From contig CM056741.1 in assembly GCA_029851415.1 (NCBI GenBank), positions 88,695,282-88,759,281 on the forward strand: 64,000 bases of DNA. The letters run 5' to 3'. Of this stretch, positions 29,765 through 41,625 are shown piece by piece (positions within the stretch are counted from its first letter, which is position 1; each line of letters begins with the position of its first letter). The notes under the pieces were generated by a model. It saw only the letters and a program-made list of their open reading frames with translations, made no database searches and was not told where the DNA came from. The DNA comes from Eretmocerus hayati. Its lineage: Eukaryota > Arthropoda > Insecta > Hymenoptera > Aphelinidae. The translations under genes were made by a program, and so were the position numbers.

Positions 29765-30487
29765 ATTGATTGATCGATTGATTGTCCTTCATTCGCCCAA
29801 GGGCAGAATGTGGATAATATATGTCTAATATGTCATCATGATATATCAAAATATAGGAAAGTACAAATATTTGATCAAGGAACCCAATTTATCACAATTT
29901 GTAACTAGTCAACAATGAGAATAGCACCTTGAGATGCCCGTAATAGGAAAATTAGCTATCACGTGCATGGAAGGGAAACAAAACGGGCCAAGGCTGATGA
30001 GAATATCACAGTTAAATCAGTCTCGTGACTGAAGGTCACATCTGAGTTTTCTGAAGAAAAGGGAAGCCTAGGCCCATTAGAGATTGAAATATTGCTTTCT
30101 GTCTCGAACAATCCTCTGTAGAGGTTGTTCAAGTGAAAGTTCTTCCAACACGTTCTTGAAGAGTGAAATTTCCTTCACTCACCAAAGATTCAGAGGGGGT
30201 AGTTTCTCAAGTGAGCACATTGAATCTGGGAAGATCTTCTTTCATACTCAAGTCTCATTTGGGGAACTTGGAGTACCCGCTCATTCGCATCACCACGTGC
30301 GGGGCGTTTAGATGGGTACCTGGTGAACATCGCAGCTAGGTAGTCAGGCTCTCCTAAATCCATGACCTTTTGCATTAATAGAGCTGCGAAGTACTTCCTC
30401 CGCGAATCAGTCTGCAACCAACCCAAACGCTCCCTGAACGGGGTGATGTGCTCGTCTTCCCTAGAATCAATATTGTATCTCACACAT
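29765..30487 (-). mobile_element. CR1-like non-LTR retrotransposon, family 2, 5'-truncated
   Basis: Read on the minus strand it ends in an AATC tetramer tail (29765-29785) preceded by a 3' UTR shared with 45021-45370 (tccttcattcgccc motif). It encodes the reverse-transcriptase C-terminus, with EDEHITPFRERLGWL, KYFAALLM and YLAAMFTRYPS. It is truncated at its 5' end and there abuts a (GA)n tract at 30489. Frame damage is present. Confidence 0.75.
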
Positions 30488-30488
30488 G

Positions 30489-30513
30489 CGAAAGAGAGAG
30501 AGAGAGAGAGAGA
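30489..30513. repeat. (GA)n tract
   Basis: About 12 GA units between the truncated 5' end of the minus-strand family 2 fragment and a short TTGATTA remnant that precedes the R1-clade copy at 30521. Confidence 0.95.
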
Positions 30514-30520
30514 TTGATTA

Positions 30521-31850
30521 TGGCTTGACGACAAGTGGTCGTTCAAGAAGCACATCCAGGAGACCGCCCAGAAAGCGAGCAGGGTCGGTACGGCGCTTTA
30601 GCGGCTGATACCGAATATCGGGGGACCCAAGGAAAAGAGGCGCGCACTTCTCAACACCGTCAGCACTTCTATCATGCTCTACGGTGCACCCGTGTGGGGG
30701 AAGAGAGTGGAGAAGACCATCATCGAGAAGAGGATGGGGCCTGTCTACCGGAGAGCGGCCCTGAGAAGTATCCGTGCCTACCGCACCGTCTCAGGAGATG
30801 CGGCTTACGTATTGGCGAGTACACCGCCCATCCACTTGCTCGTCGCGGAGCGAGTGAGGATCTGGGACCGCCAGAAAGTGATCGGAGCCGAACGAGTACT
30901 CACTCCGACGATGAAGGAGATCATCCGCGACAACGAGTAGGAGACCACCCTCGAACAGTGGCGAACTGAGTGGGATTCGCTATTTGCGAATGGCAGATAG
31001 ACGCACCGGTTGATCCGTGACGTAGCCAAGTAGGCGGAACGTTCCCACGGAGAGATGGACTACTGGACGACTCAGGCACTGAGCGATCACGGTTGCTTCG
31101 GTTCCTATCTAACCAGGTTCAAGAAGAGGACAGCCCCAGCATGCCAGTCATGCGGGGCTGTCCTGTTCAAGTGCAGTGACACCCGAAGAGAGGCGCCGAG
31201 CCGGATGAATGGCTGGATGCTCAACTAACACCTGAGAATCTCGTCCCGTACTTGCTCCGCAACCAGGAGACATGGGAAAGACTCACCGGATACAACAAGC
31301 TGGTGATGACCCGCAAGAAGGAGAAAGAGAGGGAAGTGAGGCGCCTCGAAGCAGGCGAAATAGAGTGAGTCTGTCAACTGGAACAAAAGAGGTTCCAATT
31401 GTTCAACATGATGCTTTGAAGAGGGAAGGAAGGAGGAAGAAGAGAGAAGAGAGAAGATCGAAGAAAGGAGAATGAAGAGCAGGGAAAAGACCAAGAAAGG
31501 AGGAACAAGACCTGCGAGTCTTGAAGAGAGAGCCGCTCGATCTAGAGCGCGAGACGCCGCCGGTTCTGAAGTGATGCTCACGCGGTCCCGGGGCCGGATT
31601 GGTAAGTCCGGTGGATCTCTTCCTTGTCCAATGGCCGATGCCAACGAGGAAGGAGGGGTTTTAACCGGAAGGGATGGCCGTATCGATGCGGATCCCAGCC
31701 CGGTACAGTGTTTGGGGGGGGGGGGGGAGCCACGGACAAGCCTTATTGACCGAGACCTCACCAACCCGGAGAAGCAGAAGGGTTGGTTCCCGGTGGAACG
31801 TCGCAGCGTTGCTCGCCCTACAACCATCTAAAGAAAAAAAAAAAAAAAAA
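30521..31850 (+). mobile_element. R1-clade non-LTR retrotransposon, copy 1, 5'-truncated
   Basis: The copy begins within the reverse-transcriptase C-terminal part (WLDDKWSFKK region) and runs through the 3' UTR to a poly-A run of 17 (31834-31850). It aligns closely to 57650-59007. Several stops are present, for instance TAG in the first 80 bp and again near 30938, and part of the C-terminal zinc-finger region is deleted near 31155, so it is dead. The 3' UTR has a 14-G run near 31711. Its 3' neighbour is a minus-strand family 1 tail. Confidence 0.85.
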
Positions 31851-31854
31851 GAAA

Positions 31855-31990
31855 GATTGATTGATTGATTGATTCATTTGAATAAATCAGCCCAGGGACA
31901 ATGGGTCTCATGGGGCACTTCGAAATGTGAAGAATTAATCACAATTTTATAAACATTGAATGAGGACATATAATACTGTAGATGAACTAT
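31855..31990 (-). mobile_element. CR1-like family 1, short 3'-end fragment
   Basis: A (GATT)n tail is followed (plus strand) by cccagggacaatgggtctca and tggggca, the conserved 3' UTR block of family 1 seen at 33960 and 49350. Only about 135 bp is preserved. Confidence 0.65.
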
Positions 31991-33059
31991 GACTGGCTAC
32001 TCATGGTTGCTATTACAATAAAACGATACATCTGTGGCGGTCAGACTAAAGGGCGTAAGTCCAAATTTCATGAAATTGGAGTTGAGGCATCTACGGTGTT
32101 TGACTCAACCTTTCTTATCACTTCAAACACTTTCCGGGCGCAAATATCGTATTCCTCGCGAGAAAACTGAATTCGTAGAAGGGTGTAAGTCTACTCTGTG
32201 AACCTTGAAATTCGTTGGTCAGGGAAAAGGGCGTAAGTTCACAGTTTAGGTTAGAAATCGAGATTACCAGTGGAAGGAAATATTCATTCACAACAACATT
32301 GGACGATGGAATTAAAACTATATCGATACAACAAGATTCATCATGTCAGGTGAGTGCACCCAACATGCCCCCCCTCTCCATGAGCCGTTTTGACAATATG
32401 GTATCAGCAGTTTTGGGCCACTTCAATATTTTTCAACGCACTTCATCACATTGCGAAGCTTGTTCCAGGACCTTTAAAATTCCATGAGTTCAACTTCGAC
32501 CAACCAAAACTGAGCTATCAAAATGTTCACAAAAAGAGATTCCTTGCGAGCTTGCGGAAGGAAGTACCCAATATGCTCCCATTGAGCTATTTTCGCAAAA
32601 ACTCTGGCCAACTCCAACATTTTCCAATGCTCTTCAGTTCATTCTTGAGCTTCTTTCAAGACCTTCAGAATGAAGTGAAGTACGTCCGATTTTGACCACT
32701 GGAGTTGATCTGTCATAATTTTCCCGAGGAATGATGTAAATCGTCGATGAAGTGAATCGTTTTCATCAGCGTGCAACCAAATTTGGAGCTTTTTGCTGGT
32801 TCAAAACACTATTGATGACTTTTTCAGACTCGATAAACACATCCTGAGTGGTAATAGAGGTTGTCCTGTACCCCTCTTCGTGAAAATCACATGGTGGGCA
32901 TGTTGAGTACACACCAATTTTCGTTTCCATTCTTGCGAATGATATCGAAATTTAGCAATCCCAAATGGAGGATCCTGTAGGTTTTAGAAAAAAAAGTTGA
33001 ATGCGCTTAGGTACGTGAAGATTGGTAGGACTGAAAAATTTGACATCGGTTTCACTATA
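31991..33059. other. Unassigned sequence between retroelement pieces
   Basis: About 1 kb with no recognised gene. The string gggYgtaagt occurs three times (near 32051, 32181, 32230), and two similar blocks (ttttcaacgc/ttttccaatgc near 32430 and 32620) suggest an old internal duplication. It may be old host or repeat DNA. Confidence 0.35.
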
Positions 33060-33930
33060 AAGCAATTTCGTCGGCGATACTGTGCCACCCTCATCGATCA
33101 TAGCTTGTCATCTGTCAGCAAGCTATGATAGAAACCACTTAATAGTGTGGTTACTGACATGATTTGAATGAAAATATGATGAGGGATCTTATCAAACGCC
33201 TTAGAGAAGTCAAAGAGCACAAGAATGGTATATTACAAATTATCAAAAGGCCTGTCTCACATCATCTAGTACACCAAGGAGTGCTGTCGGAGTGCAGTGA
33301 CCCTGCCGAAACCCTGCTTGACGAGTCTAGCAGATCGTTCTCTCCAAGGTGACATAGCAGTTGGCGTGCAACAATTTTCTCGAGAAGTTTTGAGCACTAG
33401 GACAGCCTTACAATGGGTCGCAGATCGGAAACATAAGAGACTTCTGTCATTTTAGGGACAGGTGAGATCGGTGTGCGTTCCCAAAGTTTGGGATACGGTG
33501 CAGTTGAGATGGATAAATGAAAGATGTTGGTGAGAGGTAAAAGGATTCCAGAGCAAGAGGTGATGAGATTATCAATTGTGAAGCCATCGAGATTAGACGA
33601 TTAAGATTGGACTTCACAATTTCTTGGTAAACTTTTCCGGGTGATGTTTCGTGGAGCGACAGCAGCAAAATGAGTTCTTGCTCTTGGGTTGTTGCATGGA
33701 ATGTGATGTAGTTGGGTAAGGCGATTCTACATATGGTCACACGACTGTGATTACTTGAGATGGATGCAAAGTGTGTGTTGATAACATTAGGTGAGGAATA
33801 GATAGATTGAGATGTCTGCCGCGATCCTACCATACCCGGTCTATCCAGAGCAGTCTGAATCTTGTTCATGCTCTTAGCCGCACTGATTTGACGAGCAGAA
33901 TAACTGTTTTTGGCTTTCTTGAGCTCTGAG
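33060..33930 (-). mobile_element. CR1-like family 1 fragment (first half of RT)
   Basis: This aligns to about 35245-36105 of the longer copy next to it. The minus strand encodes the same linker and early RT blocks (ELKKAKNSYSARQI, then ALDRPGM and INTHFASIS), but with frameshifts. Its 5' end stops at gagctc followed by tgagagatag, just before the tail of the long copy. It is an older, broken insertion. Confidence 0.7.
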
Positions 33931-34250
33931 AGATAGATTGATTGATTGATTGATTCAGGTTTTGTGGCCCGGGGACAGTGGGTCCCATTGGGCAATTTGG
34001 AATGTACAGATCTAATAACATTTGTAGATCACAATTAAATATGCTTATATAACACTGCTGGTGAGCTACAAATAGATTAAAACTAAAAACTAAGAGTACA
34101 AATGATATATAAGTCGTATCAAAAGAATTAACATATGACTTTGGTACTGTTTGATCAAGATGATTGAAAACTCGGTAAAAGTTGAACGATGGGGGATGAT
34201 ACATTCTCAAAAAGGAAGAGCAGAAGCGCAATCATCAGCTGGGTAAGCTT

Positions 34251-37051
34251 TTAAGAAGCATCTCGATCACAATCACGCGGATACGCTAAATGGTGAATCT
34301 TGAATGTTTTCATGTCCGTTGTGTCTCGAGGGAACGATGTCAGGCTTTTCGGTAGCTCATTCCAGTACTTGGCACCCAAGAGCTGGAATGAGTTATTGAA
34401 TGCATTCGTCCTTGCATTTCTCATCAGGAGATGCCCACTTTGAAAGCGCTGAAATCTATGCAGAGTGGTGTTGCATATTTCGGTGAAATTGCAAGCTAGA
34501 TATGATGGGATACCGTTTTTCAAGATCTGGAGAATTTGGCCCGCTAAGAAATACTCTCTACGAGACTTCACAGTGAGCCAGCCTAGTTGCCTACGATACG
34601 GTGTAACATGGTCGCGCCAAGGTATATTGCCAGAAACAAAGCGTACACATGCGTTTTGTGCTCTCTGCAGCTTGAGGTCGAGTTCTTTGGTTAGGCCATG
34701 GTATACCAGACAAGCATAGTCGAAGGATGGCATGATGAGTGATTGAACAAGCTGTTTCCTGATAAAGAATGAGAGTGCATGATGGTGAGCGCGAAGTTGC
34801 CGTAGACTACCAAAGACCTGCTGACAAATATGAGAGACTTGCTGCTTCCAGTTTAGGTCATCAGATATCCAAACGCCGAGATTTTTCACCTGTGATACGT
34901 AATCTAGAGGGGTGCCGTTTATGACCAATTTAGGAAGATTGCCAGTGTCGAGGTGGCAAAAATTCTCTTTGCTACCCAAGATAATCACCTTGGTTTTCTT
35001 GAGATTAAGACTAAGGTCATTCTGTAAGGCCCATTGACAGATAGCGTTGGCATCTGCCTCGACTTTTTTCAGGGCATCAGTGATCTCAAAGTGCTTACAG
35101 CTCCTCCAAATCTGCGTGTCATCGGCATAAATCATGTACAGACTAAAATTGAGTACCTTGGGAAGATCGTTGATGAAAATAGAAACAAGAAGGGTCTTAG
35201 AACGGAGCCTTGCGGCAATCCTGCTATTATTTGGAGCCAATCTGACACAGTTCCACCTTCATCGATCACAGCCTAACATCTTTCCGCAAGGTACGACAGG
35301 AACCACTTGATAGTGTGATTATCTACATGATATGAGCGGAATTTCTGAATGAGAATATGATGTGAGATCTTGTCAAACGCTTTGGAAAAATCGAACAGTA
35401 CGAGGGTTTAATATTGCGATTTATCAATAGCATGCCTCATATCATCCAGAACTCCTAGGAGTGCTGTCTGAGTGCTGTGGCCCTGGCGAAAGCCTGCTCG
35501 GTGCGAGTCTAGCAGGAGGTTCTTTTCAAAGTGATTCAGTAATTGACGTGCAACTATTTTCTCCAGGATCTTCGAGCACTCAGACAGCCTTGCAATGGGA
35601 CAAAGTTCAGAAACATCAGAGATCATGGCTGTTTTCGGGATAGGTGTAACGAATGTGCGTTTCCAGAGCGTAGGATATGATGCTGATGTAATAGATGGAT
35701 TAAAAATGTTAGTAAGAGGCAGAAAGATTTCAGGACACGAGGTAATGAGATTTCTTACTGTTAGACCATCAAGACCAGACGGCTTGGATTTGACTCCGAG
35801 CATTTCTCGATAGACCTCGTCAGGTGATGTTTCATTGAGCAAAAACAGTGATATGAGATCTGGATGTTGGGGTGATGCGTGAAATATGATGTAGTCAGTT
35901 GATGCGGTTTGAGGTGGAGTAGGAGTATTGTTACATGAAATGGATGCAAAATGTGAGTTGATGGTATTATGTGGAAAATTGATGAATGGAGAAGGAGCCC
36001 GCGATTCCATCATTCTCAGTCGGTCAAGAGCAGTCCACAGCTTGTTCACGTTCTTAGCCGCATTGATCTGATTAGCATAGTAACTGTTTTGGCTTTCTTG
36101 AGCTCAGTTTTCATTTCTGCACGGAGGGATCAATAGTTTTCCGAGGAGAATCGAGTTCTTTGGCTCTCTTATAGGCTCTGTCTCGCTGTTTCATGCGCTG
36201 TCTGATATCTTTATCTACCTACGGTTTTTTTGAGTCAGAAATCGTGACCAAACGCTTGGGTGCTGCACGGTCCAATGCATGAGTCATTGAAGCAGTGGAC
36301 GCCTGAACTTTTTCCTCAAGACACAAGTTTTCGTCATATTTAGACAATTCCGAGTGCAGGTCCGCCAAATATTTGGGACGATTAAAATGCTTGAAGTTTC
36401 GCTTAATGAACGAGCGCTTCTGAGATCTAGGAACATGAAATTTGACGTCAAGATCAATTCTATCATGGCGATAGGTAAAAGGGGCGTCGGACTTAACGTG
36501 AGATTCAACAAAAGATGACGAGTTAACGATGAACAAATCAATCCACGTGTGAGCTAATTGACGCTAAGCATTCAAAACATGGTTCGTTGGCTTTGATTGG
36601 ACTAATTCCAGGGCAAGATTTTGTACATTCCTCAGGATAAATTCGCTATCTGAATCGTTGGCACACATATTGACATTGGAATCGGCAGTTAACGTTCATA
36701 TTTGGGGAGAAATATGGACGAAACATCAAAAAATTCATCTGACAGAAAGCGATGAGGTGGACGGTAGATAACTCCGAAGGAAAGCTTGTCATTACCGACT
36801 GCTATCTCTGCGATAATGTATTCAGAAGAAGTGAAGGGAGAACTGTCAGACTGCATGAGAACTTTGAACTTCAAGGATTCGTGGATGTATAGAGCCAACC
36901 CACCACCGGGCCGGTTGACTCTGTAATTGCATAAAAGATTATAATTTGGAAGGTGGACAGATGCGCTAGTGTCCTGCGTAGAAAGCTTGCTTTCAGAGAT
37001 GGCGAAAATATGTTTATAATTATCATGCAAGAATAACTCTATTTTATTCAA
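34251..37051 (-). pseudogene. CR1-like ORF2 (endonuclease and reverse transcriptase), copy A, decayed
   Basis: Endonuclease fragments lie at 37051-36689 (IFAISESKLS; GGLALYIHES) and 36536-36219 (RHDRIDLDVKF). The reverse transcriptase continues at 36049-35408 (LCPIARLSECSKILEKIVARQL; FRQGHSTQTALL) and 35240-34251, which contains YADDTQIW and the C-terminal FDYACLVYHGL, LQRAQNACVRFVSG and HVTPYRRQLGWL blocks typical of the CR1/Jockey group. Pieces lie in different frames or are separated by stops, for example after DKSQY at 35408; the segment with the GVPQGS motif is disrupted between 35400 and 35240. Confidence 0.8.
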
Positions 37052-37136
37052 GTGAGTGACTAGACCATTAACATTTGCATGTGAAATCTTGAATAGGGTG
37101 GAGCTAGGATTGAATTGAAATAGAGGTCTGCTATTG

Positions 37137-38355
37137 TTAGGAATGAAAAGAGTTTAACTCAGCCTCGGATCTGACAGCAATCTGTGGAGATCTAGAGTCT
37201 TTTCTCATAATGACAGTGTAATCAATATTGCGCGGATGCATATAATTGAACTCTTTTGCCTTGTCCTTTGCTTTTTTGAACAAGTCATAGATAGATTTCG
37301 GATACAGTGGACGTATGAAAATCTTGTTGGTGTATGAAGCCTCACCGAAGGCTTGAGGAGCAGTAAAAAAGGATGTAGCGATGCGAGTGGACACGACATG
37401 GTCCCGTACCTGTGGTGATTTGAATTTTACTACAAAGCTCTTCGTGGAATTATTTTGACTTCTAGATGCAGATGTAGAAGGCGCAGTGCCATTGTTCTTA
37501 GTAGATTCGCGTGGGAAGAATCTTGCATCAAGCACATCACCAACCAGGTTCGACAAATTCAGGGCAAGCAGAATGGACTTGATAATATTGAGTGGAGAAA
37601 CCTGTATATCCAGTGGTATGCCAGACACAATCAATTTTGATGAGGTTGTTCGCTGTAACATTGGTACTGGGAGCGAGAGGTACTGAAACTTGGAGAGCCG
37701 CAACATTTTCTTTGACAGCGCGCAACTCATCCCGGACTTGTGGCAGATCTTGGGTCACTCTCGCACCTAAGTCATCAAGTTGGTCGCCATGCTCCGCCAG
37801 CTTGTTGTTAACAGCACTCAAGTCGTCTACGCGCAGATTCAATGCACTTGAAGATGACTGGAATTGAGTTTCCATATCCTTTAAGCGTCGTTCCTGGCGA
37901 TTAGAAAATGCATTGAGCTTGCTCTCAACGAGCTCTGAAATGGCTGCTAATTGCGGGTCGCTCGTAGCCGGCGGCTGTATGCTTGTGTTGGTGGGCAGCG
38001 AAGCAGCAGCTGAACTGCCGCTGTCAAAGAGCAACGCCGTCGTGGTAGGTGTGTGCGGAGGATCTCCCGCAGATGGCGCTACTTGGTTTTGACCGTTACC
38101 TTCCATACCGACGCTCTTCCAATAATGCCTAGATCCCGTAATGGATAGCGCGCAACACGGTTTAGCCGAGCGGTAACCAGCATACATACGAGCACAGCCC
38201 GGATGAAATGTGTTTGTACAATTTTCAGACTCACATAAAATGAATTTGCCTGCGATTGGCTTCAAACACTTCGCGCACGCAGGCATTCGGCGAGCATCAG
38301 GTGGTCGAGAGTGGCGAGATTGTATGGAGATCAAATGCGCATGCGCATGGAGCAT
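37137..38355 (-). pseudogene. CR1-like ORF1 with PHD-type finger, copy A, frameshifted
   Basis: The N-terminal part (38355-37650) has a Cys4-His-Cys3-like finger: CAKCLKPIAGKFILCE, then C..TFHPGCARMY and CCAL. A long coiled-coil segment (KLNAFSNRQERRLKDMETQ; NNKLAEHGDQLDDLGARV) follows. The C-terminal part, in a second frame (37730-37137), starts SKLIVSGIPLDI and contains SFVVKFKSPQVRDHVV, resembling an RRM-like domain. One frameshift near 37640-37670 separates the parts. In autonomous CR1 elements ORF1 binds RNA; this copy is broken. Confidence 0.75.
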
Positions 38356-38813
38356 AAATTCCTGCAGCGGTCCGCTGACCAGAAAGAATGATCAATTCAC
38401 CAATAATTTCCCGTGACACTGCACAGACACTCCATCAAATTACCCTTATTATTGTTAATAAAAAATTTTGAGCACGTTTACACTGCACGTCACACGACAG
38501 TCACTGCTAAAAGATGGCTATGGCTGTCAGCAAATTGTAGTAGCTGGCAGCAAGTGGCAGCGGAGCAGACGACAAAATTTGCGCGCCCATAAGCTACTCT
38601 CGGCGATGATGATGAGGTTCCGGTGCAGTTGTTCCAGGTGGATAATTCTCCACGGCTCGGATGAGGAGCCAATCAGTGTATGCTCCGAGGACGAGAGCTT
38701 GTAGGAGAGGTCCACCCTGTGAAAATTTTCCACTCGGGGAAGTAAATTTTTCGTTAAAATCGTAGTCCTATAGGGAGCGATACGAAGTACGTGTTGCGTC
38801 AACTCACCAGCGC

Positions 38814-38830
38814 CAGAGAGAGAGAGAGAG
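38814..38830. repeat. (GA)n tract
   Basis: Eight GA units separating the 5' end of CR1-like copy A from the 3' tail of the next minus-strand element. Confidence 0.9.
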
Positions 38831-39386
38831 ATTGGTTTTTTTATTGGTACCTTGGGGTATAACCCTATCTGGTACAGGTGGCAAAATTCAATTCACATAA
38901 AAACATGGTAAAATATGAAAAGTGTGAGAAAGGAATACATATTTGTATATAATATATGGGAAGTAGAAGTATCAATTTCTAAACTTGTTGAAAAGATACG
39001 GCGATACATTAGGAGTACATAGAGTGAGTTACATGGAAGTCTGAAAATAATAATTTGATACAATGGAGAATAATCAAGATAGCTTGAAAAAGTAGAGAAA
39101 ATAGATCTGGGGACTATACTATCACTGTCCTATTGCAGTGGTCAGAGAAGAGATTGATAATTCATTTGAATCACTCAGTCTGTAGCATTAAAGCATCAGA
39201 AGATAGTAATGAGTCGTCTACATGTCAACTTTGAAATTGATTAAGATCAAATTCTGAATAAATGGGGACGATAGGCCCATTTCGCAAAGGTCTCATGCAT
39301 ATAACGAGATTTTTAACCACTGGCTTTTGCATTTTTAATCTAACACTGACTGAATAAGCTGATTTGAGTAACTTGTGCACTTCTTT

Positions 39387-39387
<1 letters not shown>
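38831..39387 (-). mobile_element. 3' end of another minus-strand retroelement (family 4)
   Basis: Directly after (GA)n the plus strand reads attggttttttta, then ccttggggtataaccctatc and ggtacaggtggc. The layout matches the other minus-strand non-LTR 3' ends (short tail against GA, then a GGGG-containing conserved block), but the sequence differs from families 1-3. There is no coding sequence. The identification is by position and style only. Confidence 0.45.
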
Positions 39388-39485
<98 letters not shown>

Positions 39486-39488
39486 GAG
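39388..39488. repeat. (GA)n tract, about 100 bp
   Basis: A nearly pure GA run with one C interruption near 39478. It immediately precedes the full-length R1-clade copy 2, whose first bases are acccgtagggggc. Confidence 0.97.
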
Positions 39489-39744
39489 AACCCGTAGGGG
39501 GCTTTGAGTGTGACCTTTGGGCTGCACTTGGAGCTTGAGGGAGCGACGCCCCTCCGGACCCGAGTCCTACACTTACACTTACACACACCACACCCTACAT
39601 GCACCATACTTACGCTTGCTCAAGCATTACACAGACATACCAACATTATACAGAACACGCATCACACAAACACCACACCCGTGCTGGTCTGGTCCGGGGT
39701 CGGCCAGCATGCGATTCCAGGCCCTGGAAAAAAGAAGAAAGAAG

Positions 39745-41625
39745 ATGATGTCCAGCATTGACGGCAAGAATTCCCCAAGTAAAACGGGACCCCATTCGGA
39801 TCTTGGGGGGGGGGGGGGGCCAACGATGCAAAGCGCGCTACCAGTGGCACACTTGGCTGGTGGACTCACGCGTAAAGCTACAAGCGATGGAAATACGCCT
39901 CTGGCAAAGATAGTTGGAGAAAAGCACCAACACAAGAGAGGAGTATACCTCACCCCGAACAGCAGGAAGGGAAAGGGTCTGAGTGAGGAAGTAGAGAAGC
40001 GAACGCTGAAGCAATCGAAGCTCACATTCTCAAGCCAAGAAGAGAAGAACGCGATGGTTGCTGCAGAAGCGCAAGCGGCGGCAGACAAGCTGATGAAGAT
40101 CAACCCCGCGATCAAGATCCAGCTTACGCAAGACAAGAACAAGGAAGATGATACCGCCGATTCCAGTTCGGATTCAGGGGACTCTAACACCACCACGGAG
40201 TCCCAGAAGTCAGAAGACACCCTGACATCCAAGGACTGTGACCGCGGACTCGAAAAAGGGCAAGAAACACCGGAGGATATGGACATCGATCGGTTACCCA
40301 CACCTGAGGAGGCCAGTCAACAAAGAAGTGGAGACAAGGCCCCCGATCTAATGGAAGGATGGAGGGACTTGAAAATGTGCCGAGAACAGATCAAGACTCA
40401 TCTTCTCCTCGACCACCTGAACTTGGTCATAGGGATAGCCGAGTCTGCCTCCGACATCCCAGAAGGAACTCAGGGCGACATGGAAGAGCTCAAGAAGATT
40501 GGCCACGCTCTCGTAGGCCTACTTGCGACAGACAAAGGGAAGAGAGCGGCTTTCGGGACCACACTTCTCGAAGCGGAGAAGACCCTAAAAATGAAGAGGA
40601 GTGCGCAGCCCTCTGGGCCAGCCGCGTCGGGAAGCGGCACACAGAGAACGGGGGCGGATGAACCGGAATCGCGACAAGGGGAACAGCACGATACGAAGAG
40701 GACGCGACGCGGACATCCATCGGGAGCCCTCGAAACACCGCGCTCGACATCGACTCCTAATAGGCCCAAGCAGGACGGGCCTTGCCAGGAAGTGGTCTCT
40801 GAGAGGAATACGAAGAGGGCAAAGAAGAGCGGTCGATCAAGTGACACCGCTGGGAAGAAGGCAAGAATGAAGCCAAGAAGAGCGAAACCCGACGCCGTTC
40901 TCGTCACGGCAAACCAAGGTGGGTTGAGCTACGCAGATATGCTGCGCAAGATAAAGACGGATGACCTTAATGAAGAAGTGGGCTCTAAAGTCACGGGCAT
41001 CCGCAAGACACAGGAAGGACAAATCCTCATTGAACTGAGGAAGGGCGCCGACGCCGCAGCCATCAAAGCGGCTCTGACACCAGTCGTCGGGCAAGAAGGG
41101 GCTGTCCACTGCCTCGCAAATAGCATGACCCTCGAGGTTCTCGGAGTCGACTACGATGTCGACAAAACTAAAGTGCAGCAGGACCTCGCGAAGGCCCTAC
41201 CAGAAAACAAGGATGGAGCCGTAAAAGTCAAGAGCCTGCGAAGCGATTCCCGGAGCACCCAAACAGCGGTTGTGTCCATCCCAGCGAGGCTCGCTCACCG
41301 CCCCCTGGACTGGAAAGAACCGAAGGTCGGATGGAGCAGAGTGAGAATCCGCGAGAAGAGTGGCATCCCACGCTGCTATAACTGCCTAGAGTATAGCCAC
41401 AAGGCCTCAGGCTGCAAGAAAGACAAGGCAGAGGAACGTCAACCGAAACTCTGCTTCCAGTGCGGTGAACTCGGACACCTCGCCGCTACCTGTAAAGAGA
41501 AACCAAAATGCCTCAGCTGCGTGGCTATCGGAACCAGATCTGACCACAGGTCGGGTTCCAGCAACTGCACAGCCTATCAAAACGCGAGTGCGACATATAG
41601 ACGCAGGGGGGGAAGGAATGGCTAA
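39745..41625 (+). CDS. R1-clade ORF1 (Gag-like) protein, 626 aa, intact
   Basis: The start at 39745 (MMSSIDGK) is chosen because copy 4 shares this ATG while the sequence upstream is in different frames in the two copies. The protein has a low-complexity, charged N-terminal half (including a poly-Gly run from a long G tract near 39808), a conserved middle (LSYADMLRKIKTDD, then GAVHCLANSMTLEVLG) and three zinc knuckles near the C-terminus: CYNCLEYSHKASGC, CFQCGELGHLAATC, and a third starting CLSCVAIG. Such proteins bind element RNA. The stop overlaps the start of ORF2. The frame is open while ORF2 is ruined, so it is probably not functional alone. Confidence 0.82.
   Translation: MMSSIDGKNSPSKTGPHSDLGGGGGPTMQSALPVAHLAGGLTRKATSDGNTPLAKIVGEKHQHKRGVYLTPNSRKGKGLSEEVEKRTLKQSKLTFSSQEEKNAMVAAEAQAAADKLMKINPAIKIQLTQDKNKEDDTADSSSDSGDSNTTTESQKSEDTLTSKDCDRGLEKGQETPEDMDIDRLPTPEEASQQRSGDKAPDLMEGWRDLKMCREQIKTHLLLDHLNLVIGIAESASDIPEGTQGDMEELKKIGHALVGLLATDKGKRAAFGTTLLEAEKTLKMKRSAQPSGPAASGSGTQRTGADEPESRQGEQHDTKRTRRGHPSGALETPRSTSTPNRPKQDGPCQEVVSERNTKRAKKSGRSSDTAGKKARMKPRRAKPDAVLVTANQGGLSYADMLRKIKTDDLNEEVGSKVTGIRKTQEGQILIELRKGADAAAIKAALTPVVGQEGAVHCLANSMTLEVLGVDYDVDKTKVQQDLAKALPENKDGAVKVKSLRSDSRSTQTAVVSIPARLAHRPLDWKEPKVGWSRVRIREKSGIPRCYNCLEYSHKASGCKKDKAEERQPKLCFQCGELGHLAATCKEKPKCLSCVAIGTRSDHRSGSSNCTAYQNASATYRRRGGRNG

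Larger units (their letters stand above)
33934..38813 (-). mobile_element. CR1-like non-LTR retrotransposon, family 1, near full length (copy A)
   Basis: The minus-strand order is 5' region (38813-38356), ORF1 with a PHD-like zinc finger and coiled coil (38355-37137), endonuclease (37051-36219), reverse transcriptase (36049-34251), then a 3' UTR with the cccggggacagtgggtccc block and an AATC tetramer tail (33934-33955). ORF1 plus PHD finger and the (AATC)n tail point to the CR1 group. All ORFs carry frameshifts or stops. The 5' end meets a (GA)n tract at 38814, and the 3' tail meets a short tgagagatag. Confidence 0.85.

Noticed and set aside
32045..32240. Three copies of a gggYgtaagt string
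   Set aside because: They resemble splice donors but their spacing is irregular and no exon pattern surrounds them.
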